NCBI GenBank assembly: GCA_041946825.1
Contig: JBHGBD010000001.1
Coordinates: forward strand, 434,001-498,000
DNA from: CAZTHM01 sp041946825
GTDB lineage: Bacteria > Acidobacteriota > Terriglobia > UBA7540
Direction of reading: 5' to 3'
DNA: 64,000 bases
Each line of letters starts with the position of its first letter. The stretch's first letter is position 1. The translations under genes were made by a program, and so were the position numbers. Below the pieces are notes generated by a model. That model saw nothing but the letters and a program-made list of their open reading frames with translations, ran no database searches and had not been told where the DNA came from. Shown here piece by piece: positions 8,987 through 18,160 of the stretch.

Positions 8987-11404
8987 CTACTCGTATCGCA
9001 AGGCCACTATCGGATCGACCTTCGTTGCTCGGCGGGCCGGGAAAAAGCAGGCCAGACCTGTAATGGCGGCCAGGGACAGAGAGGCTATTCCCAGCGTCAG
9101 CGGATCGGTGGGACGGACATTGTAGAGTTGGCTGGCGAGAAAACGCGTCAGTCCCAATGCTCCGACCAGCCCCAGCGCGACACCCGCCAGGATGATTCCC
9201 ATCCCCTGCCGGAATACGAGCCGGAGGATGTCGGGTCTCTGCGCGCCGAGGGCCATTCGGATGCCGATCTCCTGAGTTCGCTGGCTCACCAGGAAGGCGA
9301 TCACGCCGTAGATCCCGACCGCCGCGAGGAGCAGGCCGAAACCCGCGAAGAGCGTGAGCAGCGCGGCGTTGAAGCGTGGCCGCGCCGCGAGGTTCCCGAC
9401 GCGCTCAGTCATCGTCTCGATGGTCACGGGAAGGGTGGGGTCAATCGCAACTATTTCCTGGCGGAGCCAGGCGGCGACCGCTTTGGGATCGAGAGAGCTG
9501 CGGATAATCAAGGAGGTGCGGCGCGTGGTATCTTCGGGCGCGTGCCCGCGCACGACATAGTACTCCGGGTCGCCGGGCATGGTCAGGCCGTTGTTCTTCA
9601 CGTCGGCGGCGACACCCACGACGGTAAACCACGTCGGTTGCTCAGGGAAGCGTTGCAGGCGCTTGCCCAAAGGGTCTTCGCCGGGAAACAACCGGCGCGC
9701 CAGCGCTTCGCTCAAAATGATAGCGTGCTGGTCGGGATTGCGGTCGGCTTCCTCGAAGGGCCGGCCGTTCAGGATGGGAATGCGCAGCGCGGAGAAGTAT
9801 CCGGGAGTGACGGCTCGCCATCCCACCATCCCTCCCGTGCCTTCAGCAATACGCGGGCGCCCCTCGACGCGCATTCCGGCAAAGACGGCGGAGCGCATCG
9901 CGCCGCCGGGCGGAAGGGAATCGCTGAGGGCACAGGCGGCAACTCCCGGGAGGGGCTGAAGGCGGGCTTCCAACTCGTTGTAGAAGGCCATTTGCTGGGC
10001 GGGTTGAGGGTAATGTTGAACGCCCAAATTAATATTTGCCGTGATGACGCCCTGAGCCTCGAGGCCCAGCGGCTGGTACTGGAGGTTCCAAAGGGTTCGC
10101 AGAAGCAGGCTGGCACCGGCCAGCAGCACCAGTGACAAGGCAACCTGCAGCGCGACGAGGGCCTGGCGAAAGGTGTGCCGGGCGATTCCAGCCGCCGGCC
10201 GGCTGGCAAGCGCCTCGGCCCGGGGCTTCGCCAGCGAGGGCGCAAGTCCGAAGGCCAGGCTGCTAAGGATCGACGCCGCGAGGGCAAACAGGAGGGCGCG
10301 CCCATCGAGGGACGCCTGGTCGAGCTTGGGAATTCCTGCAGGCGCTAATCTCACAAATGATGATAGAAATAGATAAGATATTATGCAGCCTGTGCCACCA
10401 CCCACCAGACCGAGTAGGCCGCTTTCGGTCAAGGCTTGGCGGACAAGGCGCCGCCGACTGGCGCCGAGCGCCGAGCGGACGGCGATTTCGCGCTCGCGGC
10501 TGATGCCGCGCGCCAGCAGCAGCCCCGCGACGTTGGCGCAGGCGATCAGCAGGACGGCGAGGACGGCGGCGAGCAAGATCCAGGAGGCGCGGCGGTAGTC
10601 GCCAACCTGGCGGTCGCGCAGCGAGCGCACGCTGACGCTGACCTCCTTACGAAATTGCGCCGGCACCCACTTGAGCGATTCTTCGAAGAGCGGCGCTAGC
10701 GCCGCCTGGGCCTGGGGCGCGGTGACCCCGGGCTTCAGCCGCGCGAAGGAGCGCAGGACCTGCCCGCTGTTGGGTCGTTGCTGCCGGGTTTCATCGAGCG
10801 CCAGCGGCAGCAGAATGTCAACGTGAGCCAATGTGGGAAACTCGAAGTCGGACGCCAGCACGCCGACGATCCTGACCGGCTGGCCGTCCAGCGAGATCGC
10901 TTTCCCGACAACCCGGGGATCGCCTCCAAAGCGGCTGCGCCACAGGCCGTGGGCGAGGAGCGCCACTTTGGGCGCGTTCGGCCGGTCTTCATCGCGAATG
11001 AAGTTCCGGCCGAGCAGCGGGGACACGCCGAAGGTCGTAAGGAAGCTGGCCTCGACCCGGGCGCACGACAGGCGCACCGGGTTCTGATCGGTCAGATCGC
11101 AGTCGGCAACTCCCGGCTGCATGGAGGTGAAGCTTTCGAAGGGAGCCTGGTGGGCCCGCCACTCGAGGTAGTCGGTGCCGAGCATGAATTCGTTCGGCTC
11201 GATGGGCGCCACGAAGCCCACCGAGACCAGCCGCTCGGAGGCGGGGTAGGGAAGGCTTCGAAACAGAATCCGGTCGGCGACGCTGAACACCGCCGTCGTC
11301 GCGCCTATTCCCAGCGCCAGCGTGATGACGGCTACCGCGGTGAAGCCGGGATTCTTCACGAGCATGCGCAAGCCGAAGCGCAAATCTTGAAGAAGTGTAT
11401 GCAT
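8987..11404 (-). CDS. ADOP-type ABC transporter permease (FtsX/MacB family), permease 5
   Basis: 805-residue inner-membrane permease of the duplicated MacB/FtsX type. The N-terminus has the family signature LLQDLRFGLRMLVKNPGFT and a first membrane helix (about 20-42), then a large periplasmic core domain. A first FtsX helix bundle follows (about 280-400), a repeat of core plus helices, and a last FtsX bundle ending ARRATKVDPIVALRYE. Such proteins pair with a MacB-like ATPase to drive export or envelope mechanotransmission of peptides, drugs or lipoproteins; the substrate here cannot be told. It is the last gene of the leftward island, 125 nt after the preceding permease. The start is ATG at 11404; no good ribosome site is visible. 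An AT-rich patch (10346-10386) encodes one membrane helix with codons unlike the rest. Confidence 0.93.
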   Translation of the reverse strand: MHTLLQDLRFGLRMLVKNPGFTAVAVITLALGIGATTAVFSVADRILFRSLPYPASERLVSVGFVAPIEPNEFMLGTDYLEWRAHQAPFESFTSMQPGVADCDLTDQNPVRLSCARVEASFLTTFGVSPLLGRNFIRDEDRPNAPKVALLAHGLWRSRFGGDPRVVGKAISLDGQPVRIVGVLASDFEFPTLAHVDILLPLALDETRQQRPNSGQVLRSFARLKPGVTAPQAQAALAPLFEESLKWVPAQFRKEVSVSVRSLRDRQVGDYRRASWILLAAVLAVLLIACANVAGLLLARGISREREIAVRSALGASRRRLVRQALTESGLLGLVGGGTGCIISYLFLSSFVRLAPAGIPKLDQASLDGRALLFALAASILSSLAFGLAPSLAKPRAEALASRPAAGIARHTFRQALVALQVALSLVLLAGASLLLRTLWNLQYQPLGLEAQGVITANINLGVQHYPQPAQQMAFYNELEARLQPLPGVAACALSDSLPPGGAMRSAVFAGMRVEGRPRIAEGTGGMVGWRAVTPGYFSALRIPILNGRPFEEADRNPDQHAIILSEALARRLFPGEDPLGKRLQRFPEQPTWFTVVGVAADVKNNGLTMPGDPEYYVVRGHAPEDTTRRTSLIIRSSLDPKAVAAWLRQEIVAIDPTLPVTIETMTERVGNLAARPRFNAALLTLFAGFGLLLAAVGIYGVIAFLVSQRTQEIGIRMALGAQRPDILRLVFRQGMGIILAGVALGLVGALGLTRFLASQLYNVRPTDPLTLGIASLSLAAITGLACFFPARRATKVDPIVALRYE

Positions 11405-11432
11405 GTTCTGTTCTCTGAGCCCTGTCTGCGGT

Positions 11433-11525
11433 TGTGAATTCTTAGTTATGAATTATTAGACAACAAAACAGGCCTCAACTTACCGCGCACTGGTGTGGTC
11501 GTGGTTCACAATTCAGAATTCGTAA
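11433..11525. repeat. Short heptads between permeases 4 and 5
   Basis: Two small groups: TGTGAAT, TCTTAGT, TATGAAT, TATTAGA (11433-11460) and TTCACAA, TTCAGAA, TTCGTAA (11505-11525). The second ends five bases before the 3' end of permease 4. They are weaker than the other arrays. Confidence 0.5.
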
Positions 11526-11529
11526 TGGC

Positions 11530-13956
11530 TTACTCATATCGCAGCGCCGCCATCGGATCAACCTTTGTCGCGCGCCATGCGGGAAGGTAGGCTGCGATGA
11601 CGGAAGCCAAAGTCAGTACGCCCGCGACCCCCAGAGTCGTCAGCGCATCGAGCCGGACGATTCCCGACAGCAGGCTTGACATGATCCGCATGACGCCCAC
11701 CGCGCCGGCTAGACCGATAACCAGGCCGACGAACGTCAGTTTCAGGGCATGGCCAAGGACCATCCACAAGACCGAGGGACTGCGCGCTCCCAGCGCCATG
11801 CGCACGCCAATGTCATGCGTCTGCTGCCGGACAGAGTAAGACATCAGGGCGAAGATTCCGGCCGCGGCGAGAGCCAGTGCGATGGCCCCAAAGGCCGACA
11901 TCAACCGGGCGGCGGAATCAACGCCGCTGACGTTATCCGAGATCAGTTGTTCGAGCGTCCGCAATTCAAACGCCGGAACATTGGGGTCGACGCTCTGGAC
12001 GGCGTCACGCACAGCGGGCGCGAGCGCAAGCGGATCGCCGGAAGTTCGAATCACAACCGCGGAAGAAGTCTGAGGCATTTGGGCGAAAGGCATATAGACC
12101 GTGGGATGCCATTCCTCATCGAATGGATCCGACCGGATGTCTCCGACGACACCCACGACAGCACGCCAGGGCTCCTGGCCAGATTCTTCACCCAGCTTGA
12201 TGTGTTTGCCGACCGGATTCTCGCCCGGCCAGACGGCGCGGCTGAGGCTCTGGCTGATGACGGCGACCGGAGGAGCTTCGGGGCCGTCCTGGGCGGTGAG
12301 GACGCGGCCGCTGAGCAGTGGCAGGCGCAGGGCGGAAAAGAATCCGGGGCCTACCAATTGCGAAACCGCCCGGCGCATTTCGCCGGGGCGGGCGGGAGGC
12401 TGGCCTTCGCCGCGATAGAGCGTTCGGTTCCAGCCCCAGCCCGAGGGAAGGTTCGAGACCGGTCCGGCGGCCTCGACGCCGGGCAAAGCTTCAAGGGCCT
12501 GAATCACGCGGTCGTAGTGGTCCCGCGCTCCCGTCGAATTCCGATGCTGGGTTTCCGGAATATGCATGCGGAAGGTCAGCACGCGTGCGCGGTCGTAACC
12601 GGGATAACGGTTCAGGAGCACTCGAAAGCCCTTGACCATCTCCACGGCGCCCACGAGCAAAATGCCAGCCAGCGCGACTTCAAGAACTACCAGGGCGCTG
12701 CGAAGGGAACGGTGTCCGGAAATCGTGCTCGTTCCCCGCTCACCTCGCTGCAGTGCGAGTTGAAGGTTGGAGCGGGAAACAAACCATGCGGGCACGAGCC
12801 CGGAAAGAATTCCTGCCAGCAGCGCGACCGCTAGGGTGAGCGCCACCACTTCGGGATTGACTCCCATGTGTTTCAAGCCCGCGATGTGCTGCAGAATGAA
12901 GGGCGGGATGGCGCGGCGCATGGCGTCAATTCCCCAGTCGGCCAGCAGCACACCCGCGCATCCGCCCAGGACCGCTACGAGCACGCTCTCGATCAGCAAC
13001 TGGCGGATGATTTGCCAGCGGTTGGCGCCCAGGGCGAGCCGGGTTGCGATTTCCTTCTGACGCGCAAGGATGCGAGCCAACTGCAGGTTGGCCACGTTGG
13101 CGCAGGCGAGCAGAAGCACGAATACCGCCGCCCCGGTGAGCACGATGAGGAACTCCCGCGAGCCTTCCAGGAGATCCTCGACCAGGCCCACGACGCGCAG
13201 GCCGTGGCCCGCGTTCGTTGCGGGATTTTGAGCTCCGAGCCCGGCGGCTATTGTCTCGAGTTCGGCTTGCGCCTGCGCCTGCGAAACGCCGGGCTTAAGC
13301 CGGCCGATCACATGAAGATAGTGATTGGCGCGATCATCCTGGGCAGCGCTGAGGTCGAGCGGAGCCCAGGCATCCATGCCCACGGGATAATCGAATTCGC
13401 TCGGCATAATCCCAATCACGGTGGTCTTCTGACCGTCCAGGAGCAGGTTCCGGCCGATGACATTGGGATCGCCGCCCAGGCGCCTCTGCCAGAACCCGTG
13501 GCTGAGAATGAGAACCGCGCCTTGGCCGGGTTTGAAGTCGTCGGCCGTGAGAGCTCTCCCGAGTTGCGGAGTGCTACCCGCCAACGGGAAGAAATTGGGC
13601 GTCACCCTGGCCCCTTCGAGGCGATCCGCGATGCCCTCGCCCGTCAAGTTGCTGTCCCAGCCGTGAATCGCGGAGAGCAGCTCAAGTGTCCGGCACTGCT
13701 CCGTCAAATCGCGGAAATTCGCCGGCGCGGCACTGGCGTGCCGGATCCCTTGCGCCGGGACCGTTTCCCAAACCGCCACAACGCGGTCCAACTGCTGGAA
13801 CGCAAAAGGCCGCAAGAGCATGGCGTTCACGGAACTGAAGACCGCGGAGTTGGCGCCAATGCCGAGCGCGAGCGCGATCACCGCGACGGTCGTAAAGCCG
13901 GGACTCTTCACCAACATGCGGAGGCCGTATTTGACATCTTGCAGCAACGTTCCCAT
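11530..13956 (-). CDS. ADOP-type ABC transporter permease, permease 4
   Basis: 808-residue duplicated FtsX/MacB permease. The N-terminus MGTLLQDVKYGLRMLVKSPG and first membrane helix are followed by a periplasmic core that is well diverged from its neighbours. A first helix bundle lies near 275-400, with the LLACANVANLQLARI sequence typical of the family. The C-terminal FtsX bundle ends AWRATKVDPMAALRYE. The start ATG at 13956 has GGAGA four to five bases upstream on the coding strand. It follows the two ATPase genes by 102 nt, so it is the permease closest to them in reading direction. Likely co-transcribed with the ATPases; substrate unknown. Confidence 0.93.
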   Translation of the reverse strand: MGTLLQDVKYGLRMLVKSPGFTTVAVIALALGIGANSAVFSSVNAMLLRPFAFQQLDRVVAVWETVPAQGIRHASAAPANFRDLTEQCRTLELLSAIHGWDSNLTGEGIADRLEGARVTPNFFPLAGSTPQLGRALTADDFKPGQGAVLILSHGFWQRRLGGDPNVIGRNLLLDGQKTTVIGIMPSEFDYPVGMDAWAPLDLSAAQDDRANHYLHVIGRLKPGVSQAQAQAELETIAAGLGAQNPATNAGHGLRVVGLVEDLLEGSREFLIVLTGAAVFVLLLACANVANLQLARILARQKEIATRLALGANRWQIIRQLLIESVLVAVLGGCAGVLLADWGIDAMRRAIPPFILQHIAGLKHMGVNPEVVALTLAVALLAGILSGLVPAWFVSRSNLQLALQRGERGTSTISGHRSLRSALVVLEVALAGILLVGAVEMVKGFRVLLNRYPGYDRARVLTFRMHIPETQHRNSTGARDHYDRVIQALEALPGVEAAGPVSNLPSGWGWNRTLYRGEGQPPARPGEMRRAVSQLVGPGFFSALRLPLLSGRVLTAQDGPEAPPVAVISQSLSRAVWPGENPVGKHIKLGEESGQEPWRAVVGVVGDIRSDPFDEEWHPTVYMPFAQMPQTSSAVVIRTSGDPLALAPAVRDAVQSVDPNVPAFELRTLEQLISDNVSGVDSAARLMSAFGAIALALAAAGIFALMSYSVRQQTHDIGVRMALGARSPSVLWMVLGHALKLTFVGLVIGLAGAVGVMRIMSSLLSGIVRLDALTTLGVAGVLTLASVIAAYLPAWRATKVDPMAALRYE

Positions 13957-13966
13957 CGTATCTCCG

Positions 13967-14066
13967 ATTGGGTCATTGATTCATCGAGTCATTAATTCAT
14001 TCGGACGACTGACGGGAGGCGCCGGAGCGATGACTCGATGAGCCGATGACTCAATGATTCAATCCT
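13967..14066. repeat. Octanucleotide arrays at the 3' end of the second ATPase gene
   Basis: Two blocks of 8-bp units: 13967-14006 (ATTGGGTC, ATTGATTC, ATCGAGTC, ATTAATTC, ATTCGGAC) and 14027-14066 (GCGATGAC, TCGATGAG, CCGATGAC, TCAATGAT, TCAATCCT). On the coding (minus) strand the second block begins at the gene's last codon GAT and stop TGA. The arrays fill nearly all of the gap to permease 4. Confidence 0.8.
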
Positions 14067-14724
14067 TTTCCATCCACCCGTCGCGGAGCTTGATGGTCTT
14101 GTGCCCGTAAGCCGCCCAGTTTTCGTTGTGCGTGACCTGCACGATGGTCGTGCCCTCATCGTTCAGCTTCTTGAACAGGTCCATGATCTCCTTGCCCTGG
14201 CTGGTATGCAGGTTCCCCGTGGGCTCGTCGGCAAGGATGAGTTTGGGACTGGCAATGACGGCGCGCGCCACGGCCACCAATTGCTGCTGCCCGCCGGAGA
14301 GCTGGCTGGGATAAAGGTCTTTCTTGCCGACGATGCCGAAGCGGTCGAGCGTGTCCGCAACGAGCGCCTGCCTCTGCGAGGCTTTGACGTCGCGGTACGA
14401 CAGCGGGATATCGAGATTTTCGGCCACTGTCAGGCTATCCAACAGGTGGTATTGCTGAAACACAAAACCGATGTTCTGCTTGTTCAGCTCGGCGCGCTCT
14501 TTGGGTTTCATTTTGTGGACGGCCTTTTCGAAGAAGTGGTACTCGCCGTCATATTCGCCATCGAGCAGGCCGAGAATGGCGAGCAGGGTCGATTTGCCCG
14601 CGCCCGACGGGCCCATGATGGTGATGAAGTCGCCTTCCGCGATGTCGAGGGTGATGCGCCGCAGGACGTAGTAGCGCCCCGCGCCTACCGCATACGATTT
14701 CTCAATGTTCTTCAGGCTGATCAT
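14059..14724 (-). CDS. MacB-type ABC ATPase, second of pair
   Basis: 221-residue ATPase of the lolD/macB class that powers FtsX-type permeases on the cytoplasmic face. Walker A GPSGAGKST is at residues 38-46, signature LSGGQQQL at 142-149, Walker B LILADEP at 162-168, and the H-loop His in QVTHNEN at about 199. The start is taken at 14724 (MISLKNIEKSY) because GGGGAGA lies five bases upstream and family alignment begins there; a longer in-frame start at 14841 would only add residues that overlap the previous gene. It overlaps that gene by 23 nt, so translation is probably coupled. Oddities are Leu instead of Arg after LSGGQQQ, and NLHT where the D-loop normally reads NLDS. Its stop codon sits in an octad array. 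Confidence 0.93.
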   Translation of the reverse strand: MISLKNIEKSYAVGAGRYYVLRRITLDIAEGDFITIMGPSGAGKSTLLAILGLLDGEYDGEYHFFEKAVHKMKPKERAELNKQNIGFVFQQYHLLDSLTVAENLDIPLSYRDVKASQRQALVADTLDRFGIVGKKDLYPSQLSGGQQQLVAVARAVIASPKLILADEPTGNLHTSQGKEIMDLFKKLNDEGTTIVQVTHNENWAAYGHKTIKLRDGWMEKD

Positions 14725-15514
14725 TCTGTCTCCCCATGACCGATCTCCGGCGGCCGACGACTGGGCCGCTCGCGCCTTCAACCACCTCTTCCACGATCCT
14801 CCCGTCGAAGAGGCGGAAGGTCCGTTGGGCGTAGCTGGCATAGCGAGGATCGTGAGTGACCATGCAGATCGTGGCGCCTTCGCGATGCAAGTCGCGGAGC
14901 AAGTCCATCACCGCCTGTCCGTTCTTCGAGTCGAGGTTACCCGTCGGCTCGTCGGCGAGGAGGATCGAGGGTTTTCCCGCCAATGCCCGGGCCACGGCCA
15001 CGCGCTGTTGCTGGCCGCCTGAAAGCTGCGAAGGATAGTGCTTGACGCGATGCGACATGCCAACGCGCTCCAGGGCCTCCTGGACGTGCTTCCGACGCTC
15101 GGCGCTGCCCATGCCGCGATAGGTGAGCGGCAGTTCGACATTTTCGTAAACCGTAAGGTCGCCGATCAGGTTGAACGCCTGAAAGATGAATCCGATTTCG
15201 CGGTTGCGAATGCGCGACCGTTGTTCGGAAGAGAGGTTCGCCACGGGGTGGCCGTTCAGCGTGTAGGAACCTTCGGTGGGCGAGTCGAGCAAGCCGATAA
15301 TCGAGAGCAGGGTGGACTTGCCGCAGCCGGACGGGCCCGCAATCGAAGCGTATTCACCCTTGTGGATATCCAGGTGAATCTCGGACAGGGCGTGCGTTTC
15401 GACCTCGTCCGTCACGAACACCTTTTTGATGTTCTCGAGGCGGATCAGCACTTCGCCGTTGCTCGGCTCCGCGGCCTTAACGTTTTGCGTCTCAGCTTGA
15501 GTGGATGAGTCCAT
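14702..15514 (-). CDS. MacB-type ABC ATPase, first of pair
   Basis: 270-residue ATPase of the MacB/LolD class. Walker A GPSGCGKST is at 60-68, signature LSGGQQQR at 164-171, Walker B ILLADEP at 184-190, D-loop NLDS intact, and H-loop VTHDPR. All catalytic motifs are canonical, in contrast to its overlapping downstream partner. The start at 15514 is supported by AAGGAGA four to five bases upstream. An N-terminal extension of about 20 polar residues and a C-terminal tail of about 30 residues (ending QNDQPEEH) exceed the core fold. It lies between permease 3 and the second ATPase, consistent with the two ATPases forming a homo- or heterodimer serving several of the five permeases. Confidence 0.95.
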   Translation of the reverse strand: MDSSTQAETQNVKAAEPSNGEVLIRLENIKKVFVTDEVETHALSEIHLDIHKGEYASIAGPSGCGKSTLLSIIGLLDSPTEGSYTLNGHPVANLSSEQRSRIRNREIGFIFQAFNLIGDLTVYENVELPLTYRGMGSAERRKHVQEALERVGMSHRVKHYPSQLSGGQQQRVAVARALAGKPSILLADEPTGNLDSKNGQAVMDLLRDLHREGATICMVTHDPRYASYAQRTFRLFDGRIVEEVVEGASGPVVGRRRSVMGRQNDQPEEH

Positions 15515-15525
15515 GTCGTCTCCTT

Positions 15526-15651
15526 GCGAAACTCAAAATGCGATAATCGAAACTCCAAATTCGAAACTCGAAAATCGAAACTCGAAACTCGAAAATCGAA
15601 ACTCACTACTTGTCCCTTGCCACTCGTCACTCGTCACTTGTCACTCGTATC
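15526..15651 (-). repeat. Heptad array filling the permease 3 to ATPase gap, 18 units
   Basis: Eighteen 7-bp units in one phase. On the coding strand they start at the last codon and stop of permease 3 (GAG-TGA-C), run through GAGTGAC/AAGTGAC units, drift into GAGTTTC/GATTTTC units, and end directly against the AAGGAGA ribosome site of the first ATPase. The whole gap is array plus ribosome site. Confidence 0.92.
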
Positions 15652-18052
15652 TCAGCGCCACCATGGGATCGACCTTGGTCGCCCGGCGGGCGGGGAAGTA
15701 ACACGCCACAATTGCGATGCCCAGCACTATTGCCGATCCTGCCAGAAAGGACACCGGGTCGTACGGCTTGATCCCATAGAGAAAACTTCCTAGCAGACGA
15801 CAGACCGCCAGTGCTGCAAGCGCGCCCCCCAGGACACCTGCCAGGGCTAGGCACAGGCCCTCGAAGAGAATCATTCCCCTTACTTGCCTGATGCGGGCTC
15901 CAAGCGCGACGCGAATACCGATTTCACGTGTTCGCCTGCCGACTGAAAACGCCACGACTGCGTACAAGCCGATCGAGGCAAGAAATACTCCCAAAAATCC
16001 CAGCGCGCCTATCAGGCGAGATTCCAACATCAGATCAAAGGTGGATAGCTCCACGAGGGTGTGAGGAGTATCCACACTGGAAATCACCAGATTGGAGCTG
16101 TAACTGTGGATCTCCTGGCGGAGGAGCGGAATCAGAGTCGCAGGACTTACCGCGGTTTCCACGATCAGGGTACCCCGAGCATCGGAGGTTTGGGCAAAGG
16201 GGACGTACATATAGGCTCTGGGCAACTCGCGCATCCAGATAACCTTTGCGTCTTCCGCGATGCCGACGACCTGCGTGTCGCGCCCTTCGATCTTGATGGA
16301 TCTGCCCAGTGCCTCGCCGTCCCGCCAGAACCGGCGAGCCATCGTCTGGCTTATTATGACGACTCGCGGGGATTCCGGACCATCGGCAGAGCTGAAATCG
16401 CGGCCTTGCAGCAGGCGGGTTCCGACTGTCTGGAAGTAATCCGGGCCGACAGCGTTGACACAAATCGGAATGCTCGATTGGTTCTCCGGCAGCTCAACCC
16501 CTGGAATCGAAACAGCTGCCGTCCGTCCTCCACCGGACCCGCTCAGTGGGATTCGAAGCGCATAAGTGCTTCGATTGACCCCGGGTAAGCCAGCGGCTCT
16601 TTCCGTGATTCGTGGCAAGAGCGGCGCACCCTTTTGCCCTGTCCCTTCTAGCGGAGAGACACTAATTGCCACCAGGTTCCTGTGGATGTCAAAGCCCACA
16701 GGCAGATTCCGAACGTAAGAAAGGCTGCGTATGAGAAGCAGGGAGACGGTCACAACAATCACTGAAAGGGCCATTTGGCCGGCGACCAGGAGATTACGGG
16801 GGGTGACACGATTCCCGCGCATCACGGCTTCCTCTTTCAGGACATTTGCCAACCCGATCTTCCATCCGCGCATGGCGGGAGTAATGCTGAACAAAAGGGT
16901 GGCCAGTAGCGTGACGCCAACCGTGAATGCGACGACGCGCAGGTCGACGCGGGCTTCGGGTCCAATGAACGAAAGAGACGGCGGAAGAAGTGATTTCTGA
17001 AGGCTCGCCAGCCAGGTGGTCAGCGCGAGGCCTGAGCCCGCGCCCAGAGCCGAAAGCAGGAGCCCTTCGGTTAGGAACTGACGGAAGAGTTGCCACTTGC
17101 TGGCTCCCAATGCCACCCGCAAGGCGAGTTCGCGGCGACGGGACTCCGCGCGGGCCAGCAGCAAACCGGCCACGTTGGCGCAGGCAATCAGCAACACGAG
17201 GCCCACAACCGCCATCGCAAAGAGCGCGACCGGCAGGAGTTCCTGCTGGTAAACCTTCTCCGAGATGCATTGAAATGTGATCCCCCGATTCGTTTCCAGG
17301 TAAACCTGTGCCAAGCGGCTCCCCAACGAGTTCAGTTCTGTGTTGGCCTGGGCAGGGGGGACTCCTTCGCGTAGACGCGCAACCGTCTCGAAGTTGCGAT
17401 AATCGCGCTTACGGAGCTGTGCGGGAGTGAAATCGCCGGCTTCCGACACCATAATCCACAGGTCCGTAGGAACGAACTTTTCCAGTCCCTGGAAATGCGG
17501 CGGGGCGACGCCGATGACTCTTGCCGGCCTCCCGGTGAGTTTGATTTCCTTTCCAATGATTCCCGGATCTGCGCCCAGGCGGCCTTGCCAGAGACGATAG
17601 CTGACAACCACGCCTGGCTCTGCTTGGGGACTGCTGTCGAGCTCTCGCGAGAACGTCCGGCCCAATACCGGCTTCACACCCAGCACCGTGAAGTAGTCGG
17701 GAGACACATCGTCGGCGAGGATCTGGTTGGACTCATCGAGGGAATTGAGAAAGAAACCCACGCGGTACCAAACCGCGACGCCGGAGATGGACTTCACTTG
17801 CTGCCGAATGTCTTCGTAGTCGGGATAGGAGAATCCTGCGCCGGTTCCCTGCGGCGTCTTGATTTGAAGCCGCACGAGTCGGTCAGGACTCGAGACCGGG
17901 AGCGGGCGCAATGCGGCAGCATCCACGAATGTGAAGATTGCCGAGTTCGCCCCGATCCCAAGCATCAGGGTCAACACTGCCACCGCGGTGAAGCCGGGGT
18001 TCTTCGCCAGCATGCGAATACCGTACCGAAGGTCTTGGAGGAGGGTGCTCAT
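15641..18052 (-). CDS. ADOP-type ABC transporter permease, permease 3
   Basis: 803-residue duplicated FtsX/MacB permease; domain order is membrane helix, periplasmic core, FtsX bundle, helix, second core, second FtsX bundle. The start is placed at 18052 (MSTLLQDLRYGIRMLAKNPG), where the family alignment begins. The frame stays open for 26 more codons, but those are a translation of the palindromic repeat at 18061-18125. The C-terminus is ARRATKVDPMVALRYE; the stop TGA is part of a heptad array. The last 37 nt of conserved 3' sequence (15660-15696) are identical to 18174-18210 in permease 2. Likely part of the sigma-54-controlled exporter island. Confidence 0.93.
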   Translation of the reverse strand: MSTLLQDLRYGIRMLAKNPGFTAVAVLTLMLGIGANSAIFTFVDAAALRPLPVSSPDRLVRLQIKTPQGTGAGFSYPDYEDIRQQVKSISGVAVWYRVGFFLNSLDESNQILADDVSPDYFTVLGVKPVLGRTFSRELDSSPQAEPGVVVSYRLWQGRLGADPGIIGKEIKLTGRPARVIGVAPPHFQGLEKFVPTDLWIMVSEAGDFTPAQLRKRDYRNFETVARLREGVPPAQANTELNSLGSRLAQVYLETNRGITFQCISEKVYQQELLPVALFAMAVVGLVLLIACANVAGLLLARAESRRRELALRVALGASKWQLFRQFLTEGLLLSALGAGSGLALTTWLASLQKSLLPPSLSFIGPEARVDLRVVAFTVGVTLLATLLFSITPAMRGWKIGLANVLKEEAVMRGNRVTPRNLLVAGQMALSVIVVTVSLLLIRSLSYVRNLPVGFDIHRNLVAISVSPLEGTGQKGAPLLPRITERAAGLPGVNRSTYALRIPLSGSGGGRTAAVSIPGVELPENQSSIPICVNAVGPDYFQTVGTRLLQGRDFSSADGPESPRVVIISQTMARRFWRDGEALGRSIKIEGRDTQVVGIAEDAKVIWMRELPRAYMYVPFAQTSDARGTLIVETAVSPATLIPLLRQEIHSYSSNLVISSVDTPHTLVELSTFDLMLESRLIGALGFLGVFLASIGLYAVVAFSVGRRTREIGIRVALGARIRQVRGMILFEGLCLALAGVLGGALAALAVCRLLGSFLYGIKPYDPVSFLAGSAIVLGIAIVACYFPARRATKVDPMVALRYE

Positions 18053-18060
18053 CTTTTCCA

Positions 18061-18125
18061 CTCCCTCACCCGTCCCGATTTCATCGGGACACCCTCTCCC
18101 TCGGGGAGAGGGTCGGGGTGAGGGG
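18061..18125. repeat. REP-like palindromic element with two nested hairpins
   Basis: An outer stem CCCTCACCC (18063-18071) / GGGTGAGGG (18116-18124) encloses two hairpins: GTCCCGAT/ATCGGGAC (18072-18079, 18083-18090) and CCCTCTCCC/GGGAGAGGG (18092-18100, 18104-18112). The result is a three-way junction. Similar 'CCCTCTCCC...GGGAGAGGG' elements are scattered in intergenic DNA of many bacterial genomes. It abuts a heptad array on one side and the start of permease 3 on the other. Confidence 0.8.
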
Positions 18126-18160
18126 CTCACTTGTCACTCGTCACACATCACTCGTCACTC
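18126..18160 (-). repeat. Heptad array at the stop of permease 2, 5 units
   Basis: On the coding strand: GAGTGAC, GAGTGAT, GTGTGAC, GAGTGAC, AAGTGAG. The first unit contains the last codon GAG and stop TGA of permease 2 (stop at 18155-18157). Confidence 0.85.

Noticed and set aside
9128..10135. 335-codon frame antisense to permease 5, and 361/375-codon frames antisense to permease 4
   Set aside because: They oppose strongly supported permease genes with conserved motifs; the translations lack any recognisable pattern.
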